64,000 nt of DNA, taken from positions 7,762,501 through 7,826,500 of the forward strand of contig NC_091675.1 in the NCBI RefSeq assembly GCF_042453785.1, written 5' to 3'. The position numbers and the translations under genes are program-made. The notes beneath the pieces are model-generated. The model searched no databases. It saw only the letters and a list, made by a program, of their open reading frames with translations, and was not told the DNA's origin. Source of the stretch: Malus domestica. Its lineage: Eukaryota; Streptophyta; Magnoliopsida; Rosales; Rosaceae. Shown here piece after piece: positions 23,290 through 34,844 of the stretch (the first letter of the stretch is position 1; every line of letters begins with the position of its first letter).

Positions 23290-24900
23290 AGCCCCTATAA
23301 AAATAGGCACTCGACGGAGCTTCAGAAATCGAAGAGGCGTTTGCTTTCTCAAAAGTTGGGCTGCTCAAAGACCACGAAGGCCGATCTCAGAAATCGAAGA
23401 GGCGCTCGCTTTCTCAAAAGCTGGGCTCCCCAGAGACCACGAAGGCCGATCTCAGAAATCGAAGAGGCACCTACTTTTCCAGCCTTGTCAGCACCTGTCA
23501 CACGCACACTCAGCTTTGCGGAAATTATGGGCATTCTGTCAAAGACTTCTGGGGAAGTAGAAAACACATGAATCTTACTGTTCAATCACCCACTTCCCAC
23601 ACGCAACAATAGCTCATGGGTACCACAGATAACTTTGCCAAAGTTCTCTGCCAAAGTTGAGCACGTGAAGCTTGCAGCTCCCACTACATCGCTCTGACCA
23701 AGAAGGGTAAAAGAATAGCAAAGAAACAGCACTAACAAAGTTTAGACCCATAAATTTTGAAGGTCTAGCTACCATATTATTACCCACAAGGGTAAAGGAA
23801 CAGTACCACTGCTGGATAATTGGAAAGTCCCTGTGTGTCAACCTCTGTGCTTCGTGGCAAGGTAGACTAGCAAACATGTCCAACCTTTACTCACATTCGA
23901 GAAAACACTCCCAATAAGATTGCTTGCTCCAAAATCGAAGAGGCACCGTCCTCCGAATCTCAAGAGCCAGACTCCCAACATGACTACTTTCTTAAAAATC
24001 GAAGAGAGGGTAAAGGAACAGTACCATTGCTGGATAATTGGAAAGTCCCTGTGTGTCAACCTCTGTGCTTCGTGGCAAGGTAGACTAACAAACATGCCCA
24101 ACCTTTACTCACATTCGAGAAAACACTCCCAACAAGATTGTTTGCTCCAAAATCGAAGAGGCACCGCCCTCCGAATCTCGAGAGCCAGACTCCCAACATG
24201 ATTACTTTCTCAAAAATCGAAGAGACACTGCTCCCCGAATCTCGAGAGCCAGACCCCCAGCATGATTGCTTTCTCAAAAATCGATGAGGCATCGTTCTCC
24301 GAATCAATCGAAGAGGCGCTCGCTTTCTCAAAAGCTGGGCTGCTCAGAGACCACGAGGGCCGATCTCAGAATTCGAAGAGGCACCTACTTTTCTAGCCTT
24401 GTCAGCACCTGTCACACGCACACTCAGCTTTGCAGAAATTATGGGCATTCTGTCGAAGACTTCTGGTGAAGTAGAAAGCACATGAATCTTACTGTTCAAT
24501 CACCCACTTCCCACACGCAACAATAGCTCATGGGTACCACAGATAACTTTGCCAAAGTTCTCTGCCAAAGTTGAGCACGTGAAGCTTGCAGCTCAGCTCC
24601 CACTACCTTTGTGCTTCGTGGCAAGGTAGACTAGCAAACATGCCCAACCTTTACTCACATTCGAGACAACACTCCCAACAAGTTTGCTTGCTCCAAAATC
24701 GAAGAGGCACCGCCCTCCGAATCTCGAGAGCCAGACTCCCAACATGATTACTTCCTCAAAAATCGAAGAGACACTGCTCCCCGAATCTCGAGAGTCAGAC
24801 CCCCAGCATGATTACTTTCTCAAAAATCGAAGAGGCATCGTTCTCCGAATCTCGAGACCCAGATACCACAGACCACTTTTTCAAAGTGCTCTGACAGAGT
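23290..24900. repeat. Tandem and higher-order repeats inside the LTR-element derivative
   Basis: Short units built on AAATCGAAGAGGC and CGAATCTCGAGAGCCAGACT recur many times with spacing near 65-75 bp. A longer block (CACCTACTTTTC... through CTTGCAGCTC) appears at about 23466-23680 and again at about 24380-24600, showing a duplication about 915 bp apart. Other blocks (GGTAAAGGAACAGTACCA) also occur twice. Confidence 0.8.
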
Positions 24901-26261
24901 TAAAACATGTGAAACTGGCAGCTCCCACTACCGTGCTATGACCAAGCAGGGTAAAGGAATAACATTACTACTTGTTGTTAGGGAGACTCCTATATATGTC
25001 GACCTCCATCCCCAACGGACAGGCAGACCTGCAAAAATGCTCAACCCTTCATCATATCTGAGAGGGCACTCCCAACGAAGCCTTTCGAAATATTCAGCTT
25101 TATTTCCCCCCGATAATACCTCTGCAAACAAGCTATACTAGAGCAAGAATATCTCATATCATCAGGGTTAAAAGCAAGAGTATCCCATATCATGCTTTTT
25201 CCCTGTCTTTTCTTTTGGCCTTGTTTTTACCTGCAAGACAAGGAGAAAGAGAGCAATCAGTCAGCACTTGGAATCAAGCTTCCAGCCAGGAACTGACTGC
25301 CTGGAACCCCTTACCTGATTACTTACCTGACATTGCTCTCGAGTACTCATCTTCAACATCTTATGTTCCCAGGGAAGATTCCGCATCTGCTTGAGGAACA
25401 GATAGGGCAAGTGCGAAGGATACAAGGAAGCATGTGGAGACAAGCGTAACAGCACACGTGCCGATACATCCATTACTCTGTCAAAAGCAAAAGTATCCCA
25501 TATCAGCAGGGTGGAACGTACTCTAGATTTGATGGACTTGTTTTGACCCTCAAATTCTTCAGTCGGCCTTATACTCTGGAGGAAACCAGAAAACCCTCCA
25601 GCTCAGTTCAAGAATAAGCCTGTGGAAAGTTACTTCTTCAAAAGCAAAAGTATCTCATATCATCTCTTCTCATTTTTCTTCTCTTTATCCTTCATGCTGC
25701 TGCAAGATGGGGAGAAGGTGAACAATCAGTCGGAGCTCTGATTGCTTACCTTGTCTGTCACCTCTTTCAGCAGACCCCCTAGCTCGGCGACTTGGGGGAC
25801 TCCTACTACATGGTTTGTATCGCGCTTGACCAAGCCTGAAACTACAAGTAAGCTTCAAGTGAAATTGATACATTACCTTGTGCATCTCCACCAGTTAAAG
25901 ATACCACCCTTGGATGGAGGAAGAGTACTTCCAGAGAAGATGCCACATCTACCTATGAGACAGATAAGGCAAGTCAAGACGACACCACACTCCGATACTT
26001 AGAAGTTTCGTGATTACGAGATCATTCTCCCACAATATTTCCTAATGTCATTTGTACTAAATCATTCACTTGTAATCACTAAAGGAGAGCTTGAACCTAT
26101 GTACTTGTGTAAACCCTTCACAATTAATGAGAACTCTTCTATTCCGTGGACGTAGCCAATCTGGGTGAACCACGTACATCTTGTGTTTGCTTTCCTATCT
26201 CTATCCATTTATATACTTATCCACACTAATGACCGGAGCAATCTAGCGAAGATCACAAAAA

Positions 26262-26873
26262 ACGACCGTTTTCGCTACCTAGGATCTATCTTGCAAGAGA
26301 ACGGAGAATTAGATGGAGATCTCAACCATAGAATACGAGCTGGATGGAAAGAGTGCATCCGGCGTGTTGTGTGACCGTCGTAGGCCACTGAAGCTCAAAG
26401 GAAAATTTTATAGGACGGCAATAAGGCCAGCGATGTTGTATGGCACAGAATGTTGGGTGGTGAAGCATCAACACGTACACAAAATGGGTGTAGCGGAGAT
26501 GAGGATGCTTCATGGGATGTGTGGGCACACGAGAAAGGATAAGATTGGGAATGAGGATATCCGAGGTAAAGTAGGAGTAGCCGAAATTGTAGGAAAGATG
26601 AGAGAAAATTGGCTCTGGTGATTTGGACATGTGCAAAGAAGGCCGACTGACGCTCCGGTTCGAAGATGTGACTACGAGACAGAGGTTCAGGGCCGAAGGG
26701 GTAGAGGAAGACCTAGGAAAACTTTGGAAGAGACTCTAAGAAAAGACTTAGAGTACTTGGATCTAACGGAGGACATGACACAAAACCGAGCGCAATGGCG
26801 TTCTAGGATTCATATAGCCGACCCCACTTAGTGGGAAAAGGCTTTGTTGTTGTTGTTGTTGTTGTTATTCAAT
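26262..26873 (+). mobile_element. RTE LINE, 5'-truncated copy
   Basis: This matches the last 570 bp of the RTE ORF (from CGACCGTTTTCG) with scattered differences, including changes that close the frame. It keeps the true 3' end: CCCACTTAGTGGG, AAAGGCTTTG and a (TTG)n tail at about 26848-26868, typical of RTE elements. Its 5' edge touches the LTR-element derivative. Confidence 0.9.
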
Positions 26874-27960
26874 ACCCTGTAATTCTTCCAGTTTGGGAGG
26901 CTATAGATTCCATATAATCCCTTCTGATAATTGGCAGTTTCTGCTTGTGGAAGAAAAACTTTGCAGGTTGGAAAATTACCGCGAAGTACTAGATTTTTGC
27001 GTTAAACTTTTCGCTCTTCATAGTAGAGAGACTAACATATTGATCTCAAGTGTTCATAACCATGAGATTCTGAGTCATCCTTGCATAATTCTGAAGAAAA
27101 CCAAGAGGCGATGGGAGCGGTGAAATGGGAATCGGCAGTCGCTCCCGTGATAGTCAACCTTATTCCTTGGTAAAACTTTTAACAAACCCTTTATGCTAAG
27201 CTTTGTGTCCTTCCGAAGGTAAGAAAAGGAACCTGAAATGCTTTCTTTTGGAAAACGATTTCCTGGCTTCTTTGTTGTAGGATCTCAAAAGTAAGATTCT
27301 TTTCCTTTCCTTCCTTCACAAGTTACCAAGTGGGTAGGGTTATCAATCTCTTCCAGACATATCGTGCATTTACTAACACATAATAAATCAAAAGTGAGTC
27401 TAACTTGCAAAATAACTTCTCTCACGTTATACCATCAACGAGGGCTTAGGAGATGAAATTTATCCCATACGTGAAGGTGTTATACTTATATCATTGGCTA
27501 TCTTTCGATATAAGGGTGGTGTTATTCATACACTAATTTGTAATTTTCACACACCATTTTTCATTTTTCAACTGTCGAATTGAATAAATTAAAGAAGATT
27601 AATAGATAATAATTAACAACGGTATGTGAGAAATAGAAATGAGTGTGAATTGCACTACTCTATTATTAATGCATGTTTAAAAGGATAAAAAATATTTGAT
27701 TAAAGAAAAAGGACAAACAATTTTACCCTAAAAAAATAACAAAGAATTTAAAAATTAGTTAATTATGTGGATAGGTGGTTGGGTAGGTTGCCAAATAGAC
27801 TTTTTGGCGGGGGTGTTTTATTAAGGTCCAGCTCAGCGCGGTTGGAGATCTGGCCAGGGGGTCGGTCGTGAATCCAACGAACAGGATCCCCGCGGTCCGA
27901 TGTGGGTCCCACTCACCGTGTTATCCGGCCCCGCGTAGGCATTCGTGTGGTGCGTCTAAT
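26874..27960. other. Intergenic region upstream of Lunapark
   Basis: It contains a 76-codon ORF at 26893-27123 (LENYREVLDFCVKLFALHS) with no recognisable homology, a small MITE at about 27514-27661, AT-rich filler, and a GC-rich promoter zone (27800-27960) before the Lunapark leader. The ORF could be an orphan exon cut off by the upstream transposons, but nothing supports this beyond an open frame. Confidence 0.4.
27514..27661. repeat. MITE-like inverted repeat, about 148 bp
   Basis: The left end GGGTGGTGTTATTCATACAC and the complement of the right end (AGTAGTGCAATTCACACTC) pair over about 40 bp with mismatches, around an AT-rich centre. The family cannot be set; no target-site duplication is clear. 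Confidence 0.5.
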
Positions 27961-28394
27961 TGAATAGTGCGTGGAAAAAAAAAACCCAGAACACAACGAA
28001 AGCAACCAAAAAATTAAAAAAAAAACACCCCATTTGTGAAGGCGCCCTTTCTCTCCTCCTTTTCCCTCGACACTCTCACTCCATCGCCGATACTCTCTCT
28101 CTCTCTCTCTTCATCGATCAGAGCTCTGCGTTGCGTCGCTCTCACGGACTTCTCTTCCTTTATCGATTTCCATCATTACCCCCAACACCCAGAAAGAAGT
28201 TCCATCGATTCAACCTTCTCCCGATCCGCCATCGCCATTTTCAAGGTCCTCCTCCTCTCTCTCTCCCACAACTCTCATAATCTTCCGGATCTGAGTTCAT
28301 CTCTGTATTTTGCATAATCGATGTTTGATTTGCTATTCGCTTTCAATTTGTTATTTTATTATAGAAAGAGATAGAGAATCCGAAAATTGGTGAA

Positions 28395-31141
28395 ATGGCG
28401 GAGGATAAAGCCGTCGGAGGAGAAGGCGACAAGAAGGACGCTGCTGCGGCGGCTGCAGCGCCTGCGGTTGCGAAGAAGAAGCGCCAGGGAATTTTGTCCA
28501 GAATGTTCAGTGGGATCTTCCGACTACACGGCGACGATTTCGAGAAGCGGCTTCAGTACATTTCGAAAGAGGAAGCCACTGTCCTCGCTAGAATGCAGAG
28601 GCGGTCCATTACTTGGAGGCGCATGGCCAGAAATCTCATTCTCTTCTCCGTCTTCTTTGAGGTAATTGAAAATCTCTTGCTTTGCTTAATTAATCGTGTT
28701 ATTATAGTAAAACCCATTAATTAGGGCTTTGTTAAAAATTCTTATTTTTCATTGCAATGTCCAATAAAAGTCTTGATAATGCACCATAACAATTGTCAAG
28801 TTTCTTCTTGGAATATAGAGTTTTTCAAGTGTGATGGTATCAGAGAAGAATGCTGGGTTTTGCATACTTTTGTCAATTTCAGGTTATTGCAATTGCTTAT
28901 GCTATAGTAACGACGAGAGCGACGGATTTAGATTGGAAGATGAGGACATTTCGTATTCTGCCCATGTTTCTTTTGCCTGCTATATCTTCTGTTACTTATT
29001 CAGCGTTTATGAGCTTCACAAAGATGCGTGAGTGTCTAACTAGAACTTTTCCGCTTGCTTACTCTTTTTATGTTCATGTGGTCATATCTGGAACACTTGT
29101 TTTGCAAAGGTGTCTGGTTTCCGTGCTTATGGTAGAATTTCAGGTTGTGTATTAGCTAGAACTTATCCTTGCATTGGTGGCTTCCGACTTTGTTTATTGA
29201 GTTTTTTAAGCCTCGTCATATATTCTTAGTGCACATGGTGTGCAGCTTCTCATCATAAGGCATTTAGAGCAGGGAAAATGTATTCACAGAGTTCGAAGTT
29301 CCGTACTGTTTCAATTTGTACATATCTCATGCCCGTCTTGATTTTCTTGATATGTTACTTTTGTAAATTATGTATGTTGTGAGTCTATTTATCAGCATTC
29401 ATGCATGTCTGTATCGTATGAAGTCCATATTGAAGTATGAAACGTATGGGTTTAGGAGCTTAGTGCCATGTTGGTACTGTAATGGATCATTAACAGAAGG
29501 CTAGAAACTAGAAGTACAATGTTCTCATTAGTTTATTACTGTTGATTAAAATGTCTGGTGAATAATTGATCATTCGTATATGAACCCATCTATTTCCATA
29601 ACTCCATTTTCCAAATAGGATGCTGCAACTAAGTGGAGGGTACTTGTCTAATGTTGATGCGCCAATATGCGTCAGCAATTTGATACCATATGTTTCAATG
29701 TATAGGAGATCGCAAGGACACCAAAACCCTGGAAAGGCTTCGGGCTGAAAGGCAAGCAAAAATTGATGAACTTAAAGAGAGGACGAATTATTACAGTACT
29801 CAACAACTGATTCAGGTAATGGTTTGAAGAGAGTTTTGTTGCTATATTGCATTCATTGTATGTATTTATGTCTCATTACTGCATTCTCTTTGGTATTTTC
29901 TGTTAACTTGTTGAATTTTTATCAGGCGAATTGGGTAGATCATGATGCATGTTTACCCTTGCATCTCATATTATCTCATTTGATGGTTTGAATGGATAGA
30001 GTTTCTTAAATGTTATTGCAAATACTGTTTGGAAGAATTTCTGGAGATCATGTGCATTAATTGAAAATTTGTGAGACAAAGGCATCCTCAGATCAATTAT
30101 TGTACCCCTTTGCTCGATTTTATTTAACTTATCTATGTTTTTGGGGAACTCATTGGTTTGTGTTTGAATAATGGTAGATGTACCATGGTTGTCTTTATAT
30201 GTTGTCTTCGTATATGCTTAAGTTATGTTCTTTTATGCAGAGATATGATCCTGACCCAGCAGCAAAGGCAGCTGCTGCAACTGTCCTGGCATCAAAGCTG
30301 GGTACAGATTCAGGCTTGAAGTTTTTTGTGGGAGATGAAACTAAGGGTAATGTCTCAACAGGGAAAAGCCATGATGTTGAACTTGTCCATTCTGGTGAAC
30401 TTCGAAACCGTAAACCAGTACACACCAGATCTAATAGTACAGGGAGTGTTCCACTGAATCCTCTTGAAGAAGAGACACCTCGTTCTGCAAGGTCCGATGG
30501 TGCTCAGACTTCTGAGTATAATCAGCTAGTTGTTAGTCATCATAATCCTCAAGGATCATCTCCACAGGATGGAGGATGGATTGCTCGGATTGCAGCATTA
30601 CTTGTGGGTGAGGATCCAACACAGTCTTATGCGCTCATATGTGGCAACTGTCATATGCACAATGGTAAGTTATCAACACCTGAATCCTAGTACTGTTACT
30701 TCTTTTATGTTTTTATTAAGCAAGTGAAGTAAAGTCATGATTAGAACCGAAAGTTAAGTTCGAATCATTGTGCAGACTCGTGTACTTTCCTCAGTGTTTG
30801 TTTTCTTTCATTCTTTTGGTTGAATCTAACAATGGTCATATGTTTCTCTCTTTGCAGGGCTTGCTAAGAAGGAAGATTTCCCTTACATCACTTATTTTTG
30901 CCCGCACTGTCACGCCTTAAATCAGCCAAAACATCTGGAAGGGAGTACTTCTGGTTCTAACACCCCTAGTTTGGGCAATTTGGGAGCAGGGGTCATCGGT
31001 GAGCCGACAAAGCAAGCAAGTGATTCCCTGGATGACAGTGTACTCACAAGTACCAGCCCGGTCAAAGCTGGTTCAGAGATTGAGGAAGTAACCGAAGGGC
31101 CTGCATTGGCCGATACAGTTCGTTTAGAAAAACATGAGTAG
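28395..31141 (+). CDS. LNP: Lunapark ER-junction protein (LNP)
   Basis: ER membrane protein of the Lunapark family (DUF2296), which stabilises three-way junctions of the ER network. Exons 28395-28661, 28883-29027, 29706-29815, 30241-30664 and 30858-31141 give 409 aa, matching the plant family length. Features in order: Ala/Lys-rich N-terminus; two hydrophobic segments (ARNLILFSVFFEVIAIAYAI and TFRILPMFLLPAISSVTYSA); coiled-coil TLERLRAERQAKIDELKER; KYDPDP-like RYDPDPAAKAAAATVLASKL; a Ser-rich linker; and the C-terminal zinc ribbon CGNCHMHNG ... YFCPHCHALNQ with four Cys. The leader has a CT microsatellite and probably a 5' UTR intron (about 28247-28362). Confidence 0.95.
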
Positions 31142-32240
31142 GGTTAAGATGTTCTTTTCTTCGATCTGGCCTTGTTTTCCCCTTGTAGGTTTCTGCTGGT
31201 GGATTTATATATGATTGTTGTGTTACTCATGTACAAGAAAATGTCAGAGGTGCCTTGCCAGAAACTTTCCGGGCTTTAAGGTCATAGAATACGCAGATTG
31301 GTTGTAACTTCGAGGCTTTATGATCGTACAACACGCGGATTGATTGTAATTTTGTGCATCTTTGAGCTTTCATTTTGTTATTTTCTTATCTTGTTCAATT
31401 GTTGGAGCTGCTATACAGTTAGGGTTCATATACAGAACAAATTCAAACTTTAGTGCTACTGCAAGTGATACAGAAGAGTCTTGCTTGAGTGGTGAGGTTT
31501 TGCTACATTTTATTTGTTTATTATTATTATTATTATTTTGATTTAGGGGAGGATGAGAAAGTACTTTTACCGCTAGGTTTCTCTCTTCGTTATTTCTTTT
31601 ATTTTTTTAATTATATTTTTAACCAAAATATTCCTTTGTTGAATAGGGCAAAAACTTGAACTACGCCAATACATACTTTTAAAAAAAGGTAAATTCAAGT
31701 CATGTTTTACTTTAAATTATAAAATGTAAGTGAGAGGATTCAAACTCGGGTGTATAGAGTCAACACATTTGCTCTAATTAATTTGGCTGCCCGTATGTAT
31801 GCATTGTAAGCTATATGTTAAAAATGAAAACCTTGTTAAGTAAAAGGAATGCTCTTTTTCTTTGGAGTGTCAATAATAGCTCAATCTATGAAATTATAGG
31901 GTTAACATGCATTTTTGTTCGGAATGAGAAATGACATTATTCCAATTTCTAATTGTCTTTCTGTCCTGTGTTTGAATTGGTGCAACTTTATGTGTCATAT
32001 AATTAACGTATTTTCAAGAAATGTGAATGACAAATCCAACGGGCACATGGGTTTTAAATTTAGGAAAACTAATGAAAAGGGTTTGAAAACTTTAAATGTT
32101 AACCAAAAACCATGTACTAACTTTATTTAATGGTTAGGACAAAGCCCAATACTAAACCAGCCCAATTAAAATGGCCCAAATATTAAATTTCCGATTTTGT
32201 CCCTGACGGCAAAGCCTACGTCCGTCTAATATCTCCCTTC
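31142..32240. other. Intergenic region after Lunapark
   Basis: 3' flank of Lunapark, a minus-strand SINE-like stretch at about 31660-31800, and a promoter-like stretch with several GCCCAA/GGCCCA elements (32125-32180) that belongs to the VDAC fragment downstream. No gene was seen. Confidence 0.4.
31660..31800 (-). repeat. Possible tRNA-derived SINE fragment
   Basis: The complement reads ...CTCTATACACCCGAGTTTGAATCC followed by CTCACTTAC. GAGTTTGAATCC resembles an RNA polymerase III box B, and the end near 31680 is an A/T run. It differs from the SINE family at 3800 and 60290. Box A is unclear. Confidence 0.35.
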
Positions 32241-32518
32241 ATTTATGAAGGATCTCTCTGCTATTGTCCGTCTCCCCCATTTCTTCTTGGCATTCAAAAC
32301 CTTTCATTTTTCTTTCTAATTTCGCATCGCAGCTCCATCTCTGTCTTTGCCAGTATGCAAAACCCACATATCCGGCCCCAAACTTAATTTTGAGCCGTCT
32401 TCATCTCTGTCAAAATCGCAGAAGATCACCGATTCTCTCTCCCAAAATTTCCCAATAAAGATGAGCAAGGGACCTGGACTTTTAACCATCGGCAAAAAAG
32501 CAAGGTTAAGCAATCATT

Positions 32519-32571
<53 letters not shown>

Positions 32572-32725
32572 TCTGCGATATTTCTACTGTGTTTTCGTCT
32601 CTCGATTGCGCGTAATTAGCATCTAAAACCTTGCATTTTGGCTTCTGTTGCAGATCTTCTGACGAATGACTACAGCTCCGATCGGAAATTCACCGTCTCG
32701 ATTGTGTCAGTTTGGAGTTGTTACT
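32240..32725 (+). pseudogene. VDAC (mitochondrial porin) 5' fragment
   Basis: ATG 32461 starts MSKGPGLLTIGKKAR, the VDAC N-terminus, ending at a donor near 32505. After an intron with a long CT microsatellite (32522-32566), the next exon (about 32654-32715) reads LLTNDYSSDRKFTVS in VDAC register. The join is out of frame by two bases, and nothing of the remaining beta-barrel follows. This is a host-gene fragment with its own leader and intron, so it is a DNA-level copy and not a retrocopy. Confidence 0.8.
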
Positions 32726-33103
32726 ATGTATCATCTCTTTTCTTTGTTTCATATTATTCTAGACTTCGATATTTATGTGCATGCATCTAATATTGACATG
32801 GATCCAAGCACAAATCTCAGAAAAAAAAGGTATAAATCTTTGTCTGACTTTTTTATTCAAATTGTTGTGCTTATTGAGCTACAAAACAACCAATGTCTGA
32901 TATATTTGTATGTATAGTTTGTGAATTGGGCATGAACATTTATTTGGGTAAGCTTGAATTCTGCATATAAACTGTTTGTTTAGGTTAATTTGTTGTCTGG
33001 AGCTGAAACTTTCCTTGCTGCTATTTATCTATTTCTATTGACCTTTCGCATTAGCGAAAATGATAAATGACAATATTCATTTAATTACCTTGCCACGATT
33101 TAG

Positions 33104-33602
33104 TTGTACCTCTAAAGACCTATCTGCCTGATGGAGATATTGATTTGATTGCTTTCGGTGTTGTGAATGTTGAGGAGGCGCTGGCCAATGACATTTGCAC
33201 TGTCCTTGAAAGGGAATATCAAAATATGGCTGCTGAGTTTATGGTGAAAGATGTCTAGTTGATTCGGGCTAAGGTTTTTAGCTTTTACCTCTTAACTTTA
33301 TTAGATTGATGATAGGTATAAGTTACAACTTAGTGTTGACGCTGCCATCTATGTCTAGTAAAGTTTTTGTGCTGAGTTGATGTTGTGTAACTTGCATTTC
33401 CCTTTAATTAAATTATTAGGTGCTTGTCTATGTCATTAGTCATTATTTTGATTCTAGTTAACAAACTTTTGATTTTCCTCTGTAAGACTATTTGTTTTTG
33501 TTGTGGCAGGTCAAGCTTGTAAAGTGCCTTGTACAAAATATTGGGGTCGATATTTCCTTCACACAGTTTGGAGGGCTATGTACACTATGCTTTCATGTGC
33601 AG
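33104..33602 (+). pseudogene. PAP/OAS1-type nucleotidyltransferase fragment
   Basis: Exon-like block 33104-33273 reads VPLKTYLPDGDIDLIAFGVV, then EEALANDICTVLEREYQN and AAEFMVKDV, with an in-frame TAG. Block 33510-33602 reads VKLVKCLVQNIGVDISFTQF then GGLCTLCF. Both match consecutive exons of the plant PAP/OAS1 substrate-binding-domain nucleotidyltransferases, including the DGDIDL-type active-site region. Splice sites flank both blocks. The rest of the gene is missing. Confidence 0.8.
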
Positions 33603-34574
33603 TCATTCACACAGAGCTGAATTGAAAATGAAGTTCAATTTCTCACAAATGAATTAAATGATTTACCAGATTTCATTCGTATAATCGGATTCTTTTTGGG
33701 AAGCTCTGAGTTGTCTAATGAAACTGGTATTTCAAGTCTTCTATTAAAAGTATATGCTGACTTATGCCTTATAAGTTATAACCGATAACCTTGAATGGTA
33801 TGTAATTAGTCGTACTCTGTTGAGTGGTGACTCCACCTGCTTCTGTTCTTTTCATATAGTTTTACTTTAATCTTATGATATGTTTTTGGTGATCTGAGTG
33901 GTTTGTGATTTTTTGGATGTATGTCCCTCGTTATTTAGCTTCCCTAAACATATCCATGATGGGCTCTCATAATAGCACCTTGCTTTAATTAGTATGCTAC
34001 TGCGTTTGAAAAGATGTTCTTGGTGCCCATCATGGTTTGTTTTCAACATATACTTTGGAGACTTTGGTTCTGTATATTTTCCATCTCTTCCATTCATCGT
34101 TGTATGGTCCTCCAGCGGTGAGTGCTTTAACGCTTTAGCACTAGGAAACTACACCAAATCGAATTTTTTTTTATTTTTTTATTTTTCTGTTTGGTTGATG
34201 AGAAAATGATGAAAAAGTTGGTGCTGAAATCTGTGTGAATTCGTGTATCTTGATTGGCACTTTGATGGAATTTGATCTGACAATGCATGTTGCAGTGGAG
34301 GAGAATCACATGCTCGAATAGGAAGGGGGAATGACCATGATGGATATACCAATTAACAGGCTTATAAGATGCCGAGGGTATCAGCCAACGGGAAAAAGCA
34401 AATCTAATGCATCTCATGCGGCATGATGAACAACTCTTGTGGGGTACGTTGGACCTCCAGGAAAAATGAAGCTATACAGACAAGCCTTTAACCTTGTGTT
34501 TGTGGCCATTCTCAGCTCCTTGGGGTTCCTAAGTTTAGTAGGATATACAACATATGATTATGTAACAAGTAGAT

Positions 34575-34778
34575 ATGTTTTCTACAAACAAGTTTCTTCC
34601 CTTCAAGGGTGTTGAATTAAGTGTACAAATTAAGCTTGAGCACCCGAATTGGTACTGCTTTCTTGTTCGAGCGCATGTTAACCATGCAGAAAGGACCTAT
34701 TACCGACTGATACATCATGCATGGTTGTCGCCAATAAAGTTAGATGGCGAGTTCAAAATATGTGGAAAGTTTTCTTGA
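34575..34778 (+). other. Unrecognised ORF in the fragment cluster
   Basis: 67 codons containing FKGVELSVQIKLEHPNWYCF and AERTYYRLIHHAW. It is open and not low-complexity, so it may be another captured exon. I cannot assign a family. It lies just before the minisatellite. Confidence 0.2.
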
Positions 34779-34844
34779 AATTACATCAAATTATTTTTGA
34801 GCCTATGAGCAACTAAACTATACAAGCCCTAGTTTAGTTTAGAT

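Larger units (their letters stand above)
22248..26256 (-). mobile_element. Non-autonomous LTR-retrotransposon derivative (LARD-like), broken
   Basis: Fossil LTR element on the minus strand. Its LTR begins at about 26256 with TGTGATCTTCGCTAGATTGC, and about 240 bp of it (to about 26015) match the LTR at 40191. It then has a long leader, a tandemly repeated zone (about 24900-23290) and a 224-codon ORF. The other LTR is absent, so the element is incomplete. RTE sequence flanks it on both sides. No pol domains were seen, so it would have depended on another element. The family cannot be named from sequence alone. Confidence 0.6.

Noticed and set aside
22980-24331. Multiple short ORFs in both strands
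   Set aside because: They are translations of the tandem repeats in the LTR-element derivative; the similar ORFs simply repeat each other.
23290-24900. CRISPR-like look of regularly spaced repeats
   Set aside because: This is a plant genome; units are contiguous imperfect tandem repeats without unique spacers, inside a retroelement.
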